Source of the DNA: JAFDED01 sp964611635
Lineage (GTDB): Bacteria; Desulfobacterota; JAFDED01
NCBI GenBank assembly: GCA_964611635.1
Contig: CAZTAS010000002.1
Span: 1-64,000, forward strand
Direction of reading: 5' to 3'
DNA length: 64,000 bases
The notes beneath the pieces are model-generated. The model was not told the DNA's origin. It made no database searches and saw only the letters and a list, made by a program, of their open reading frames with translations. This document shows positions 1-7,993 of the stretch, in pieces. How positions within the stretch are numbered: the first letter of the stretch is position 1; each line of letters opens with the position of its first letter. A program made the translations under genes and the position numbers.

Positions 1-92
1 TATTGGTGAGCCTTTGAAGAGCTTGAGAAATAGCTTAACCGGACACTACTGATTCAAGTTTATAAATGCTTTACTTTAATGGAGTGATAATC

Positions 93-905
93 ATGGAATT
101 TATTCCTCTGAACCGCAGCAGTTATAAACCTATTTACATCCAGATCGCAGATATCGTGGCATCTCAAATTCATTCTGGCAATTTGCATCCCGGTGATAAT
201 CTTCCAACGGAGGCAGAACTATGCCAGCACTACCAGGTCAGTCGCCTTACTGTCCGCCAGGCTTTTTTAAGACTGGAGTGGGACGGCCTGATTCAGAAAT
301 ATCAAGGCAAAGGAACATTCGTGGCTCAGCCCAAGATACATGAGAAGCTGGACCCCCTCTGCCCAATGGAAGAGCTGATTGAGAGTACAAATATCCACAT
401 GGATATCATGTTCAAGGAGTTTCGGAAAGTATACCCGCCTTCGCGAGTAAGGAAATGCCTGGGTTTGGGAGAGGCGGAGCAGGCTTACAAACTCAAGCGC
501 GTACGGTCAATAGAAGGAAAGGTCATCGGGATGGAGACACGATTTGTTCCACTCACCATAGGACGGAGGTTCTCCCGGCAAGATTTGCAGAAAGTGCCTT
601 TTATAGCACTACTGAACCGCTATCCAGATACGGCCGTGCATCGAATGGCCGTTCAAATCCGAGCCGGCATCATCGCAGATGGTGACGCTGAAATCATGAA
701 CGTATCAACCAGGGAGTCGGTCCTGATTAGGGAAACAATACTCCACAACACCGAAAATCAGCCGGTCGCGTGTGGAAAGGCATTGTTCTTAGCGAGCTGT
801 TATGAAATCCACATGGATATAACCCAGGCCAAGGATGCGGATAAGCGTGTCGTGGTGTTGGATGAGTTCAAGCGCTCTCAGCGAGCTGCCGGAAGAAAGA
901 TCTGA
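93..905 (+). CDS. GntR-family transcriptional regulator (HutC/UTRA type)
   Basis: A DNA-binding regulator with an N-terminal GntR winged helix (about residues 8-75, including YQVSRLTVRQAFLRLE and the wing QGKGTFV) followed by a UTRA-type effector-binding domain (about 90-265). UTRA domains bind small carbon or nitrogen metabolites and release the repressor from DNA. An upstream ATG at position 66 is in frame, but the sequence typical of the family begins at the ATG at 93 (MEFIPLNRSS), so I prefer 93. The gene lies 200 bp upstream of, and points towards, the flavoprotein/corrinoid/TRAP genes, which it probably controls; that is inferred from position only. A broken paralogue lies at 63269-63612. 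Confidence 0.9.
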   Translation: MEFIPLNRSSYKPIYIQIADIVASQIHSGNLHPGDNLPTEAELCQHYQVSRLTVRQAFLRLEWDGLIQKYQGKGTFVAQPKIHEKLDPLCPMEELIESTNIHMDIMFKEFRKVYPPSRVRKCLGLGEAEQAYKLKRVRSIEGKVIGMETRFVPLTIGRRFSRQDLQKVPFIALLNRYPDTAVHRMAVQIRAGIIADGDAEIMNVSTRESVLIRETILHNTENQPVACGKALFLASCYEIHMDITQAKDADKRVVVLDEFKRSQRAAGRKI

Positions 906-1104
906 ATATCAATTTCTTCTTTCCCGACATAGTTTCACCGGACGATATTGTTCGAATTGAGCATGGGGGAAAACATTAAACTTGGAGTATGCTATCTTCC
1001 TTCAGTAGCTTGAGATGCAAGCTGAGCCCGCGGGATTGCTTTTTCGGTAAAAGTAAATTCTTAATGCACATAAATTGAAAGTTTGTTTTACATAGAGGAA
1101 ATTC

Positions 1105-2769
1105 ATGGAAGCTTACAAAGAACGTCGTTTAGATGCTGATGTGCTTGTTATCGGTGGAGGGAGCGCAGGCAGCATGGCATGCCACCGTGCCCGCGAGCTG
1201 GATCCAGGCCAGCGGGTGGTGTTGTTCGAAAAGGGGGATTTCCGTTACAGCGGTTCCATTGCCAGGGGAATGGATGCCCTCAATGTGGTTGCTGTGCCCG
1301 GCGTGGCCACTCCCGAGCTCTACGTTGAATCCACCACCATTGCCAACGAAAAGATCATAGACCAGGCTTCCAGCCGGCTCATGGCCGAGCGGAGCTTCGG
1401 TATGCTTAAAAAGCTGGAGGAATGGGGTGTTTACTTTCCGAAGGATGCTGATGGCAAATACGAAATGCTCAAGGTTCACCCGAAAGGCAAGTTCCTGGTC
1501 CACATGGTAGAGCCTGATTTGAAGCGCATAGTCTCACAGCGGGCCATAGATACCGGGGTGAAAGTGGTGAACCGGACTATGGCGGTGGAGCTCCTTACCG
1601 AGGGGGACGGGGTGATTGGCGCCGTGGGGGTCAACGTGAGATCCGGTGAAATAATAGTCTGCCGTGCCCGCGCGGTTATTCTAAGCAATGGCGGAGTGGC
1701 CCGCTTCGGCCTGCCCAACTCGGGCTATCTTTATGGGACATTCGACTTCCCCGGCAACACAGGGGATGGTTATGCCATGGCCTATCGAGCGGGAGCCCGC
1801 CTTACCGGTTTCGAGCATACTCTGATCTATCCCATCATCAAGGACATGAACGCTCCACTCCTTTACATAGTGCTCACCCGCGGAGGAAAGCTCCTGGACG
1901 GCCAGAAGAGGGAGCTGGACAGTACCGATGCCAACATCAAGAACATGATGATGCACTGTGTGGAGAACCGGGGTCCTCTTTCCCTACGCATGAGCGACCT
2001 GCCCGAGGAAAAGGTTCGGGAGATCGAGGAGATACTTTTCTCCGTGGAGAGGCCTGCGGAGCAGCGATTCTTTCAAGGCCGAGGTATCGACTTTCGCCAT
2101 CACGACATCGAGCTTCATCCCACTGAATGCTTCTTATGCGGCGGACACGGAATGGCAGGCCTTGTCGTGGATCAGGAGGCCCGAACCACCCTGCCAGGCC
2201 TATTTTGCGCAGGAGACACGGCCAGCGTCCCACGGCAGTTTCTAACCGGTGCTTTTGTTTTCGGAGAGGTGGCAGCCGAGAGCGCCACGAAGTTCGCGCA
2301 CCAGCACCCTCCAGGTCATGTAGATGAAACTCAGCTGAAGTCGATCCGCCGGAAGATACAGGGGATCATCCAGCAAAAGGGCGAAGGTGTTGGAATACGG
2401 GAGTTCGAGTACAAAGTGCGCCGCTTCATCAATGACTATCTGATACCGCCTAAAAATGAAACTAAACTGAGCACGGGGCTGGAGTTCATGGCTCGATTTC
2501 AACAGCAGCTATTCCAACAGGTAGAAGTCCGCGGGATCCACGATATGACCAAGCTGCTGGAAAACGACAACATTATACAGTGTGCCATCCTTTCGGCCAA
2601 GGCTTCCCTGGAACGAAAGGAGAGCCGCTGGGGGTTCTTCCATTACCGCACCGATTATCCTAAAGCTGATAATAGCGCCTGGATTCGACACGTAGACCTG
2701 TTCCGCTCCCACGGAAGCCCTGAGGTCTCAGTTGCATATCGGGACATAGACAATCCCTATGCAAGATAG
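1105..2769 (+). CDS. FAD-binding fumarate reductase/AprA-like flavoprotein
   Basis: Flavoprotein of the succinate dehydrogenase/fumarate reductase/APS reductase alpha superfamily, 554 residues. The N-terminal dinucleotide-binding motif is IGGGSAG (residues 16-22), followed by SGSIARGMDALN, a GNTGDGYAM flavin segment, an HPTE motif near residue 338 and a C-terminal FAD segment (LFCAGDTASVP). There is no signal peptide, so it should be cytoplasmic. It probably exchanges electrons between its FAD and a C=C or similar substrate, with the next gene as electron partner. The start ATG follows AGAGGAAATTC. A close paralogue sits at 58221-59906, again next to a paralogue of the partner gene. The substrate is unknown; APS reductase itself is unlikely because no aprB is adjacent. 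Confidence 0.82.
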   Translation: MEAYKERRLDADVLVIGGGSAGSMACHRARELDPGQRVVLFEKGDFRYSGSIARGMDALNVVAVPGVATPELYVESTTIANEKIIDQASSRLMAERSFGMLKKLEEWGVYFPKDADGKYEMLKVHPKGKFLVHMVEPDLKRIVSQRAIDTGVKVVNRTMAVELLTEGDGVIGAVGVNVRSGEIIVCRARAVILSNGGVARFGLPNSGYLYGTFDFPGNTGDGYAMAYRAGARLTGFEHTLIYPIIKDMNAPLLYIVLTRGGKLLDGQKRELDSTDANIKNMMMHCVENRGPLSLRMSDLPEEKVREIEEILFSVERPAEQRFFQGRGIDFRHHDIELHPTECFLCGGHGMAGLVVDQEARTTLPGLFCAGDTASVPRQFLTGAFVFGEVAAESATKFAHQHPPGHVDETQLKSIRRKIQGIIQQKGEGVGIREFEYKVRRFINDYLIPPKNETKLSTGLEFMARFQQQLFQQVEVRGIHDMTKLLENDNIIQCAILSAKASLERKESRWGFFHYRTDYPKADNSAWIRHVDLFRSHGSPEVSVAYRDIDNPYAR

Positions 2770-2904
2770 AAGATGAAAATGGGAGTGTGCAAGGTACTGC
2801 TCTTTTAAAGATTGGATATATGAAATTGCTTGTGTATTGATTGAAGAATTGAGAGAGAAGAAACTAACGCCTATTCTTATGACTGGAGTGGAAGAGAAAT
2901 TCTT

Positions 2905-4491
2905 ATGGACAACATCGTGATTGACAAAACTAATTGTTATGTATGCGGTGAGTGCGTTGAGATATGCATACTGGATAACTTGCGGCTAAAGCTGGCCTCC
3001 TGCAGGGCTGCATGCCCCATCCACACCAATTGCCAGGGGTACATCCATTTATTGGCCCAGGGTAAGGTGGACGAAGCCCTGGCGGAAGTGCGAAATGGGC
3101 TCCCCTTCCCGGGAATCATCGGCCGGCTTTGCTCGCACCCATGCGAGAACCACTGCAAGAGAACGGAGGTTGACGGCGAGCCGGTGGCTATCCGGGATAT
3201 AAAGCGTTTTCTGGCTGACAGTGAACGAAAACTCTGGCCCAAGTTGCCCCTGCCCCGACGCCGCCCCCAACGGGTGGCTGTGGTGGGGTCTGGCCCAGCG
3301 GGCATGATGGCCTCATTTGATTTGGCGCAGATGGGTTATGGCGTAACAGTGTTCGAGGCCCTGGACAAAGCAGGAGGAATGCTGAGGGTAGGAATTCCTG
3401 AGTTCAGGCTTCCTGAAGCGGTACTGGATAGGGAGCTTGAGCTCCTTACTCGGCTTGATGTGAAATTCCAGTTGGGAGTGCGAGTGGGGAAGAACATCTC
3501 CCTCAAGCAGCTAAACCGGGAATACGATGCTGTGTTCCTTGCCACGGGCGCACACATTGCGATGGGGCTGGGCCTGGAGGGAGAAGATTCACCAAAGGTT
3601 CATTCGGCTCTCGATTTTCTGAGGGAAGCTCGTTTAGGCCGGGAGCGGTTATCAGGCTGCGTTGTGGTTATAGGAGGGGGGAATTCCGCGGTTGACGCAG
3701 CCCAGACAGCCCGCCGTATAGGAGGTCACGACATTAAGATAGTGTGTCTGGAGTCCAGAGATGAGATGCCGGCGTTTTCTTGGGAGGTTCGGGACGCTCT
3801 GGATGAGGGGATCGAAATTGTTAACGGGTGGGGTCCTCTGGCCTTAGAGCTTGGCAATGGCTCCATTGAGGCGGTAACATTCGCAAAGTGCCTCTCAGTT
3901 TTCGACGACCGCGGCCATTTTCGCCCTCGCATGGATCCATCAGTCATCCGGCGCGAATCGGCCGATGAGGTAATAGTGGCAGTCGGCCAGGCCGCCGAGT
4001 TGAGCTATGCTGGAGGAATGAAGGGATTGATAAGGAAAGGGCTTCTAGCAGCAGATCCTGTAACCCTTCAGACATCTATTCCTAATGTCTTCGCCGGCGG
4101 AGACGCCATGAGAGGACCGAAGACAGTGATTGATGCCATGGCCGATGGCAAGGAAGCGGCCATCTCCATCCATCGCTATCTTTCGGGCGAAGGGCTTCAT
4201 TGGGGACGGAACTACCTTGATGGCCCATTCATCACCGATTTCGAGGTGGACACCACAGACGCTATCCCACGGCATCGCGCCCGGATGCCCAAAATATCGC
4301 CGGATGCTCGAAGGGATTTCAGAGAGATGGAGCTTGGTTTTTCACGAGCCCTGGCCATACGTGAAGCAGAGCGATGCCTGAAGTGCGGCGATCCAATCGG
4401 GATCAACCAAACGTGTTGGTTTTGTCTCCCGTGCGAGATCGAATGCCCTGCGGAGGCGCTCCGGGTGGAGATCCCTTTCCTTGTCAGGTAA
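2905..4491 (+). CDS. GltD-like FAD/NAD(P) oxidoreductase with N- and C-terminal iron-sulfur clusters
   Basis: Related to the small subunit of glutamate synthase and to NfnB-type NAD(P)H:ferredoxin oxidoreductases. The N-terminal cysteines C11, C14, C17, C21 form a ferredoxin-like site. C33, C37 and C43 plus the cysteines near 75-85 (CSHPCENHC) form the GltD-type cluster region. Two Rossmann motifs follow: GSGPAG near 127 for FAD and GGGNSAVDAA near 258 for NAD(P). The C-terminus carries a further cysteine-rich site (CLKC near 491 and CWFCLPCEIEC near 505-515). I infer that it shuttles electrons between NAD(P)H or ferredoxin and the flavoprotein encoded 135 bp upstream. The same gene order recurs at 56607-59906. 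Confidence 0.83.
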   Translation: MDNIVIDKTNCYVCGECVEICILDNLRLKLASCRAACPIHTNCQGYIHLLAQGKVDEALAEVRNGLPFPGIIGRLCSHPCENHCKRTEVDGEPVAIRDIKRFLADSERKLWPKLPLPRRRPQRVAVVGSGPAGMMASFDLAQMGYGVTVFEALDKAGGMLRVGIPEFRLPEAVLDRELELLTRLDVKFQLGVRVGKNISLKQLNREYDAVFLATGAHIAMGLGLEGEDSPKVHSALDFLREARLGRERLSGCVVVIGGGNSAVDAAQTARRIGGHDIKIVCLESRDEMPAFSWEVRDALDEGIEIVNGWGPLALELGNGSIEAVTFAKCLSVFDDRGHFRPRMDPSVIRRESADEVIVAVGQAAELSYAGGMKGLIRKGLLAADPVTLQTSIPNVFAGGDAMRGPKTVIDAMADGKEAAISIHRYLSGEGLHWGRNYLDGPFITDFEVDTTDAIPRHRARMPKISPDARRDFREMELGFSRALAIREAERCLKCGDPIGINQTCWFCLPCEIECPAEALRVEIPFLVR

Positions 4492-4640
4492 TGGTTTATC
4501 CATTAACTTTGTTTATGTAAATATTGTAGTGAGCTTATTATAATTTAAGCTCTCACTGCATGTATGATCTCTAGCCCGGGCATGTCACGCCTTGAGGCTC
4601 TTATTAATGAATTCATTTTTATGGTCAAGGGAGGGTAATA

Positions 4641-5273
4641 ATGACACAGCTATTGGACAAAATAGCACAAGCCCTTATCGACGGGGATCGATCCAGCATC
4701 GAGTCTATGGTTCAGGAGGCGATTAAGCAGCTCACGCCGGACAGCGTTTTGGAAGATGGCCTGATGAGAGGTATGGAGGTTGTAGGAAAGAGATTCCGCG
4801 ACTGCGAGATGTTCATCCCGGAGGTTATTCGCTCCGCAGATTGCATGAAGAAGGCCATGGAGATTCTGCGTCCCCGGCTTGTTCAGACCGGGGGAGGCAA
4901 GACAGGGACCGTGATTATTGGGACGGTGAAGGGAGACCTGCACGACATCGGGAAGAATTTGGTGGGCATGATGCTTGAGGGTAGCGGCTTCCAGGTGGTG
5001 GATCTGGGTGTGGATGTGGGGCCCGAGGAGTTTGTATCCGCTGTCCGCGAGCACAAGCCTCAATTGCTGGGTATGTCGGCCCTCTTGACCACCACTATGC
5101 CCTCGATGAAAGAAACGGTTGATGCTCTTAAAGAGGCAGGGCTTAAAGACAGCGTTCGGGTGATTGTGGGAGGTGCGCCGGTGAACACGGAGTTTGCTCA
5201 GGAGATTGGCAGCGACGGATATAGTCCCAATGCTGGTGCAGCCATGGAATTGGCCCGGAATCTGCTCAGCTAA
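4641..5273 (+). CDS. Corrinoid (B12-binding) methyltransferase protein, MtbC/MttC type
   Basis: Small cobalamin-binding protein that carries a methyl group between a substrate-specific methyltransferase and an acceptor enzyme. Residues 1-85 form the helical cap domain. Residues 88-210 form the Rossmann-like B12 domain with the lower-ligand motif D99-x-H101-x-x-G104 (GDLHDIGKN), then SALLTTTM and GGAPV. The length (210 residues) is usual for MttC/MtbC proteins. A strong ribosome site (GGGAGGG) precedes the ATG. It is followed 32 bp later by an MttB-family gene, the expected partner. No corrinoid-reactivating RamA-like protein is present in the window. Confidence 0.92.
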   Translation: MTQLLDKIAQALIDGDRSSIESMVQEAIKQLTPDSVLEDGLMRGMEVVGKRFRDCEMFIPEVIRSADCMKKAMEILRPRLVQTGGGKTGTVIIGTVKGDLHDIGKNLVGMMLEGSGFQVVDLGVDVGPEEFVSAVREHKPQLLGMSALLTTTMPSMKETVDALKEAGLKDSVRVIVGGAPVNTEFAQEIGSDGYSPNAGAAMELARNLLS

Positions 5274-5305
5274 CATCCGCTGCATCGCAATTAGGAGGAA
5301 AACCT

Positions 5306-6772
5306 ATGAGAATGAATCAAGAGATCCATGCCACGCCGTCTTTTCGCGTGCTTTCTATTGATCAGATAGAAATGATTTACTCCGCCGCTCTGGAAATCAT
5401 GCAGCGGACGGGTGCGCGGGTTTTCTACGAGGAGGGAGTGGAAATTCTGCGAAAAGGAGGAGCCGCGGTTACCGATGGGAACTTGGTTAAGATCCCTCCA
5501 TCTATGGTCAAGCATGCACTTGCATCGTGTCCCGGGCGGATCACCCTCTCCGGGCGAAATGGAGACCGTAGCATCCACCTCCAGAACAACGAGGTCTATT
5601 TCGGCACCGGCTCCGATTGTCCTTATCTTTACGATGCGACCACGGGAAAGCGAAGGCGATACACATACCGGGATGTGGAAGACGCGGCCCGGCTGGCCGA
5701 CGCGCTGGAGCAAATAGATTTCTTCATGTCCCACGGCCTGGTTTCCGATGTTCCCCACCACCAGACGTATGACAGACACCAGTTTATGGCTATGGTATCC
5801 AACATTACCAAGCCTCTGGTCCTCACCGCCGTTGATGGCCGGGGGCTATCCGACCTGCACGAGATGGCATGCATTATCCGTGGGGGAGAGGAAGAACTGC
5901 GGCTCAACCCGCTTTTCTCAATATATATCGAGCCGACATCCCCTCTAAAACACACCCGCACGGCCGTCGAGAAGCTCCTTTTTGCTGCAGAGAAACACAT
6001 CCCCGTGATCTACACACCCTGCCCCAGTGCCGGGGCAACGGCGCCAGCCACTCTGGCGGCCATGCTGGCCCAGGATTTAGCCGAAACATTACTCGGTCTT
6101 GTAATTGTCCAGGTTAAGAACCCCGGGACGCCCATTATCGTGGGAGGTGTACAAACAATCATGGACATGCGGACTTCCACATACTCTTATGGTGCGCCTG
6201 AACTCAGCCTGGCCTCAGCCGCCAGTACCGACATCTCTCGCTGGCTGGGTCTCCCCATGTTCTCTACGGGAGGCTGCTCAGACGCCAAGGTGGTGGATGC
6301 GCAAGCGGCCGCCGAAGCCGCCACATCCCTTCTTACAGCCATGATCTCCGGAGCCAGCCTTATCCATGACGTCGGGTACCTAGACAGCGGGTTAAATGGC
6401 TCATTCGAGATGCTGGTGTTGTGTGACGAGATCATAGCCATGATCAAACGCATCGGGAGGGGAATCTCGGTAGACCCAGAAACCCTGGGCGTAGACGTAA
6501 TCCATCATGTTGGACCTGGTGGGCAGTTCCTCAGTTGTGATCACACTTTCCAGCATTTCCGGACTGAGCACTGGGCCCCCGTTCTTATGGATCGCCTTGA
6601 TTACGAGTCATGGAAGGCAAAAGGCTCATCACGGCTTGAAGACAGAGTGCAAGAAAAAGTCCGCAAAATACTTGCGGAACATCACCCGGAGCTCATGCCT
6701 GAGAAACTTACAAAGGAACTCAAGGCAATCGTCGACCGAGCTGATGCCGCACAAAAAGGAGGTGCTGCATGA
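5306..6772 (+). CDS. MttB-superfamily methyltransferase lacking pyrrolysine
   Basis: 488-residue member of the trimethylamine:corrinoid methyltransferase family, which transfers a methyl group from a methylated amine or betaine-like substrate to the cobalt of the cognate corrinoid protein (here encoded just upstream). True trimethylamine methyltransferases carry an in-frame amber codon read as pyrrolysine. This reading frame is open throughout, so it belongs to the non-pyrrolysine group, of which characterised members act on quaternary amines such as glycine betaine or proline betaine (family knowledge). An AGGAGGAAA ribosome site precedes the ATG. The neighbouring TRAP transporter suggests the substrate is imported. 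The exact substrate cannot be read from the sequence. Confidence 0.9.
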   Translation: MRMNQEIHATPSFRVLSIDQIEMIYSAALEIMQRTGARVFYEEGVEILRKGGAAVTDGNLVKIPPSMVKHALASCPGRITLSGRNGDRSIHLQNNEVYFGTGSDCPYLYDATTGKRRRYTYRDVEDAARLADALEQIDFFMSHGLVSDVPHHQTYDRHQFMAMVSNITKPLVLTAVDGRGLSDLHEMACIIRGGEEELRLNPLFSIYIEPTSPLKHTRTAVEKLLFAAEKHIPVIYTPCPSAGATAPATLAAMLAQDLAETLLGLVIVQVKNPGTPIIVGGVQTIMDMRTSTYSYGAPELSLASAASTDISRWLGLPMFSTGGCSDAKVVDAQAAAEAATSLLTAMISGASLIHDVGYLDSGLNGSFEMLVLCDEIIAMIKRIGRGISVDPETLGVDVIHHVGPGGQFLSCDHTFQHFRTEHWAPVLMDRLDYESWKAKGSSRLEDRVQEKVRKILAEHHPELMPEKLTKELKAIVDRADAAQKGGAA

Positions 6773-6871
6773 AGTTAGTCAAAAGTAGCAACCATTGGAC
6801 AGGATTCGAGATCCACTAACCTAATCCCGGCAGGGAACAGATCCTTGCCATCTTAAGGAAGGAGGGAAGAT

Positions 6872-7867
6872 ATGATCAAAGGAACTCAAAGGTTTGGAAA
6901 GATTGTTTGTCTGTTGGTGGCCACCTGCCTGTTGCTGCCCGGGACGGCAATGGCTGAGAAAAAGCTCTTCCGATTAGGCTCAGCATCCCTTGGTAGCTCA
7001 GGTTATATTCACTGGGAGGCTTGTTCTTTTCTTGCAAACAAATATGCTCCCAACCTGAAGGCCTCTTCGCTATCAACCGGGGGTAGCACTGAGGACGTTA
7101 TGCTCCTGGATCAGGGGAAGATCGAACTGGCTCACGGAACAGGCCTGGAGATCGTGGCAGCTTGGTCGGGGAGCAAGCCATACAAGGAGAAAATGGAGCC
7201 GTGGCAAGTATTCTCCTGGACAGTCTGGTGCTTGCCTATGGTGGCCTTGGCCGATTCGGGGTTGAACACGTATTACGATCTGAAGGGAAAACCGGTCTCG
7301 TTGATCAAGAAAGGCTCCGGAACCGAGGCCATGTATCGGTTCATCATGGAGGAGTACGGGATACTCAAGGAACTAAAGAAGAACTACCTCTCCTTCCGGG
7401 CATCCATGAACGCTCTGGTGGATGGGATCATCGTGGCCTTCCCGGGGAATTTCCCAGGCGGTAAGCAGCACCCCATCATGATCGACCTTGCCGCACGCAA
7501 GCCTTACAAGGTCCTGGAGCTAGACCTGGAGGTGATGAAGCGGGTCAACAAACGCAACAGAGGGATCATCGTATCCACTTTACCAAAAACCGCTTACAAG
7601 GGCTTAACTAGGGACATGCCCTCGCCAGGCCTCAGCGGCATCGGTCTTTCATCGGCCGCAGTGGATGACGACATCATTTATTCGTTCTGCAAGGCTGTGC
7701 TTGATCACGCAGATGAGCTTCACTCTATAAGCAAGGTGTCAGATGCTACTACAATTGAAAACTCCACCAAGTGGCTTTTGCCAGGGTATCCCGTTCATCC
7801 AGGAGCCGTGCGTTACTTCAAGCAAAACGGGGTCGGGAGGGATGAGCTTATGATCGGGAAACGGTGA
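6872..7867 (+). CDS. TAXI-family TRAP transporter substrate-binding protein
   Basis: Periplasmic solute receptor of the TRAP-associated extracytoplasmic immunogenic (TAXI) type, 331 residues. A Sec signal peptide covers about residues 1-28 (hydrophobic CLLVATCLLLPG, cleavage after TAMA). The mature part starts KKLFRLGSASLGSSGY, the typical TAXI beginning (FRLG followed by a Gly/Ser-rich ligand loop), and contains the GSGTEAMYRF segment. A strong GGAGGG ribosome site precedes the ATG. It delivers a carboxylate or amino-acid-like ligand to the permease encoded 126 bp downstream. Its place after the corrinoid and MttB genes suggests uptake of their substrate (inference). Confidence 0.88.
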   Translation: MIKGTQRFGKIVCLLVATCLLLPGTAMAEKKLFRLGSASLGSSGYIHWEACSFLANKYAPNLKASSLSTGGSTEDVMLLDQGKIELAHGTGLEIVAAWSGSKPYKEKMEPWQVFSWTVWCLPMVALADSGLNTYYDLKGKPVSLIKKGSGTEAMYRFIMEEYGILKELKKNYLSFRASMNALVDGIIVAFPGNFPGGKQHPIMIDLAARKPYKVLELDLEVMKRVNKRNRGIIVSTLPKTAYKGLTRDMPSPGLSGIGLSSAAVDDDIIYSFCKAVLDHADELHSISKVSDATTIENSTKWLLPGYPVHPGAVRYFKQNGVGRDELMIGKR

Positions 7868-7893
7868 GAGCACCTTATTATCTCTGAATGGTT

Positions 7894-7925
7894 CGCCGTC
7901 GGGGCGTTTCCCGACAGCCCCGGCG
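7894..7925 (+). promoter_or_regulatory. Stem-loop between TRAP receptor and permease genes
   Basis: Arms CGCCG-TCGGG (7894-7903) and CCCGA (7910-7914) plus CGGCG (7921-7925) can pair, with a 6-nt loop and a 6-nt bulge. There is no following run of T, so it is not a simple terminator. Hairpins at this place in transporter operons often protect the upstream receptor mRNA or reduce read-through into the permease gene; that role is inferred. Confidence 0.45.
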
Positions 7926-7993
7926 GCAATTCTCTTAACAGCAGCGGAACAAATAGCATCAGTATTAGGAGTGCCATTCTCCGGAGAAACTGA

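Noticed and set aside
1105..4491. APS reductase (aprAB) of sulfate reduction
   Set aside because: The flavoprotein resembles AprA only at superfamily level. The adjacent gene is a GltD-like oxidoreductase, not the small AprB ferredoxin subunit, and no sat or dsr genes are nearby.
4650..5285. 211-codon frame antisense to the corrinoid protein gene
   Set aside because: The sense frame carries the complete B12-binding motif set; the antisense frame has none and is histidine-rich noise.
5306..6772. Possible pyrrolysine-containing trimethylamine methyltransferase
   Set aside because: No in-frame TAG interrupts the gene and no pyl genes are in the window.
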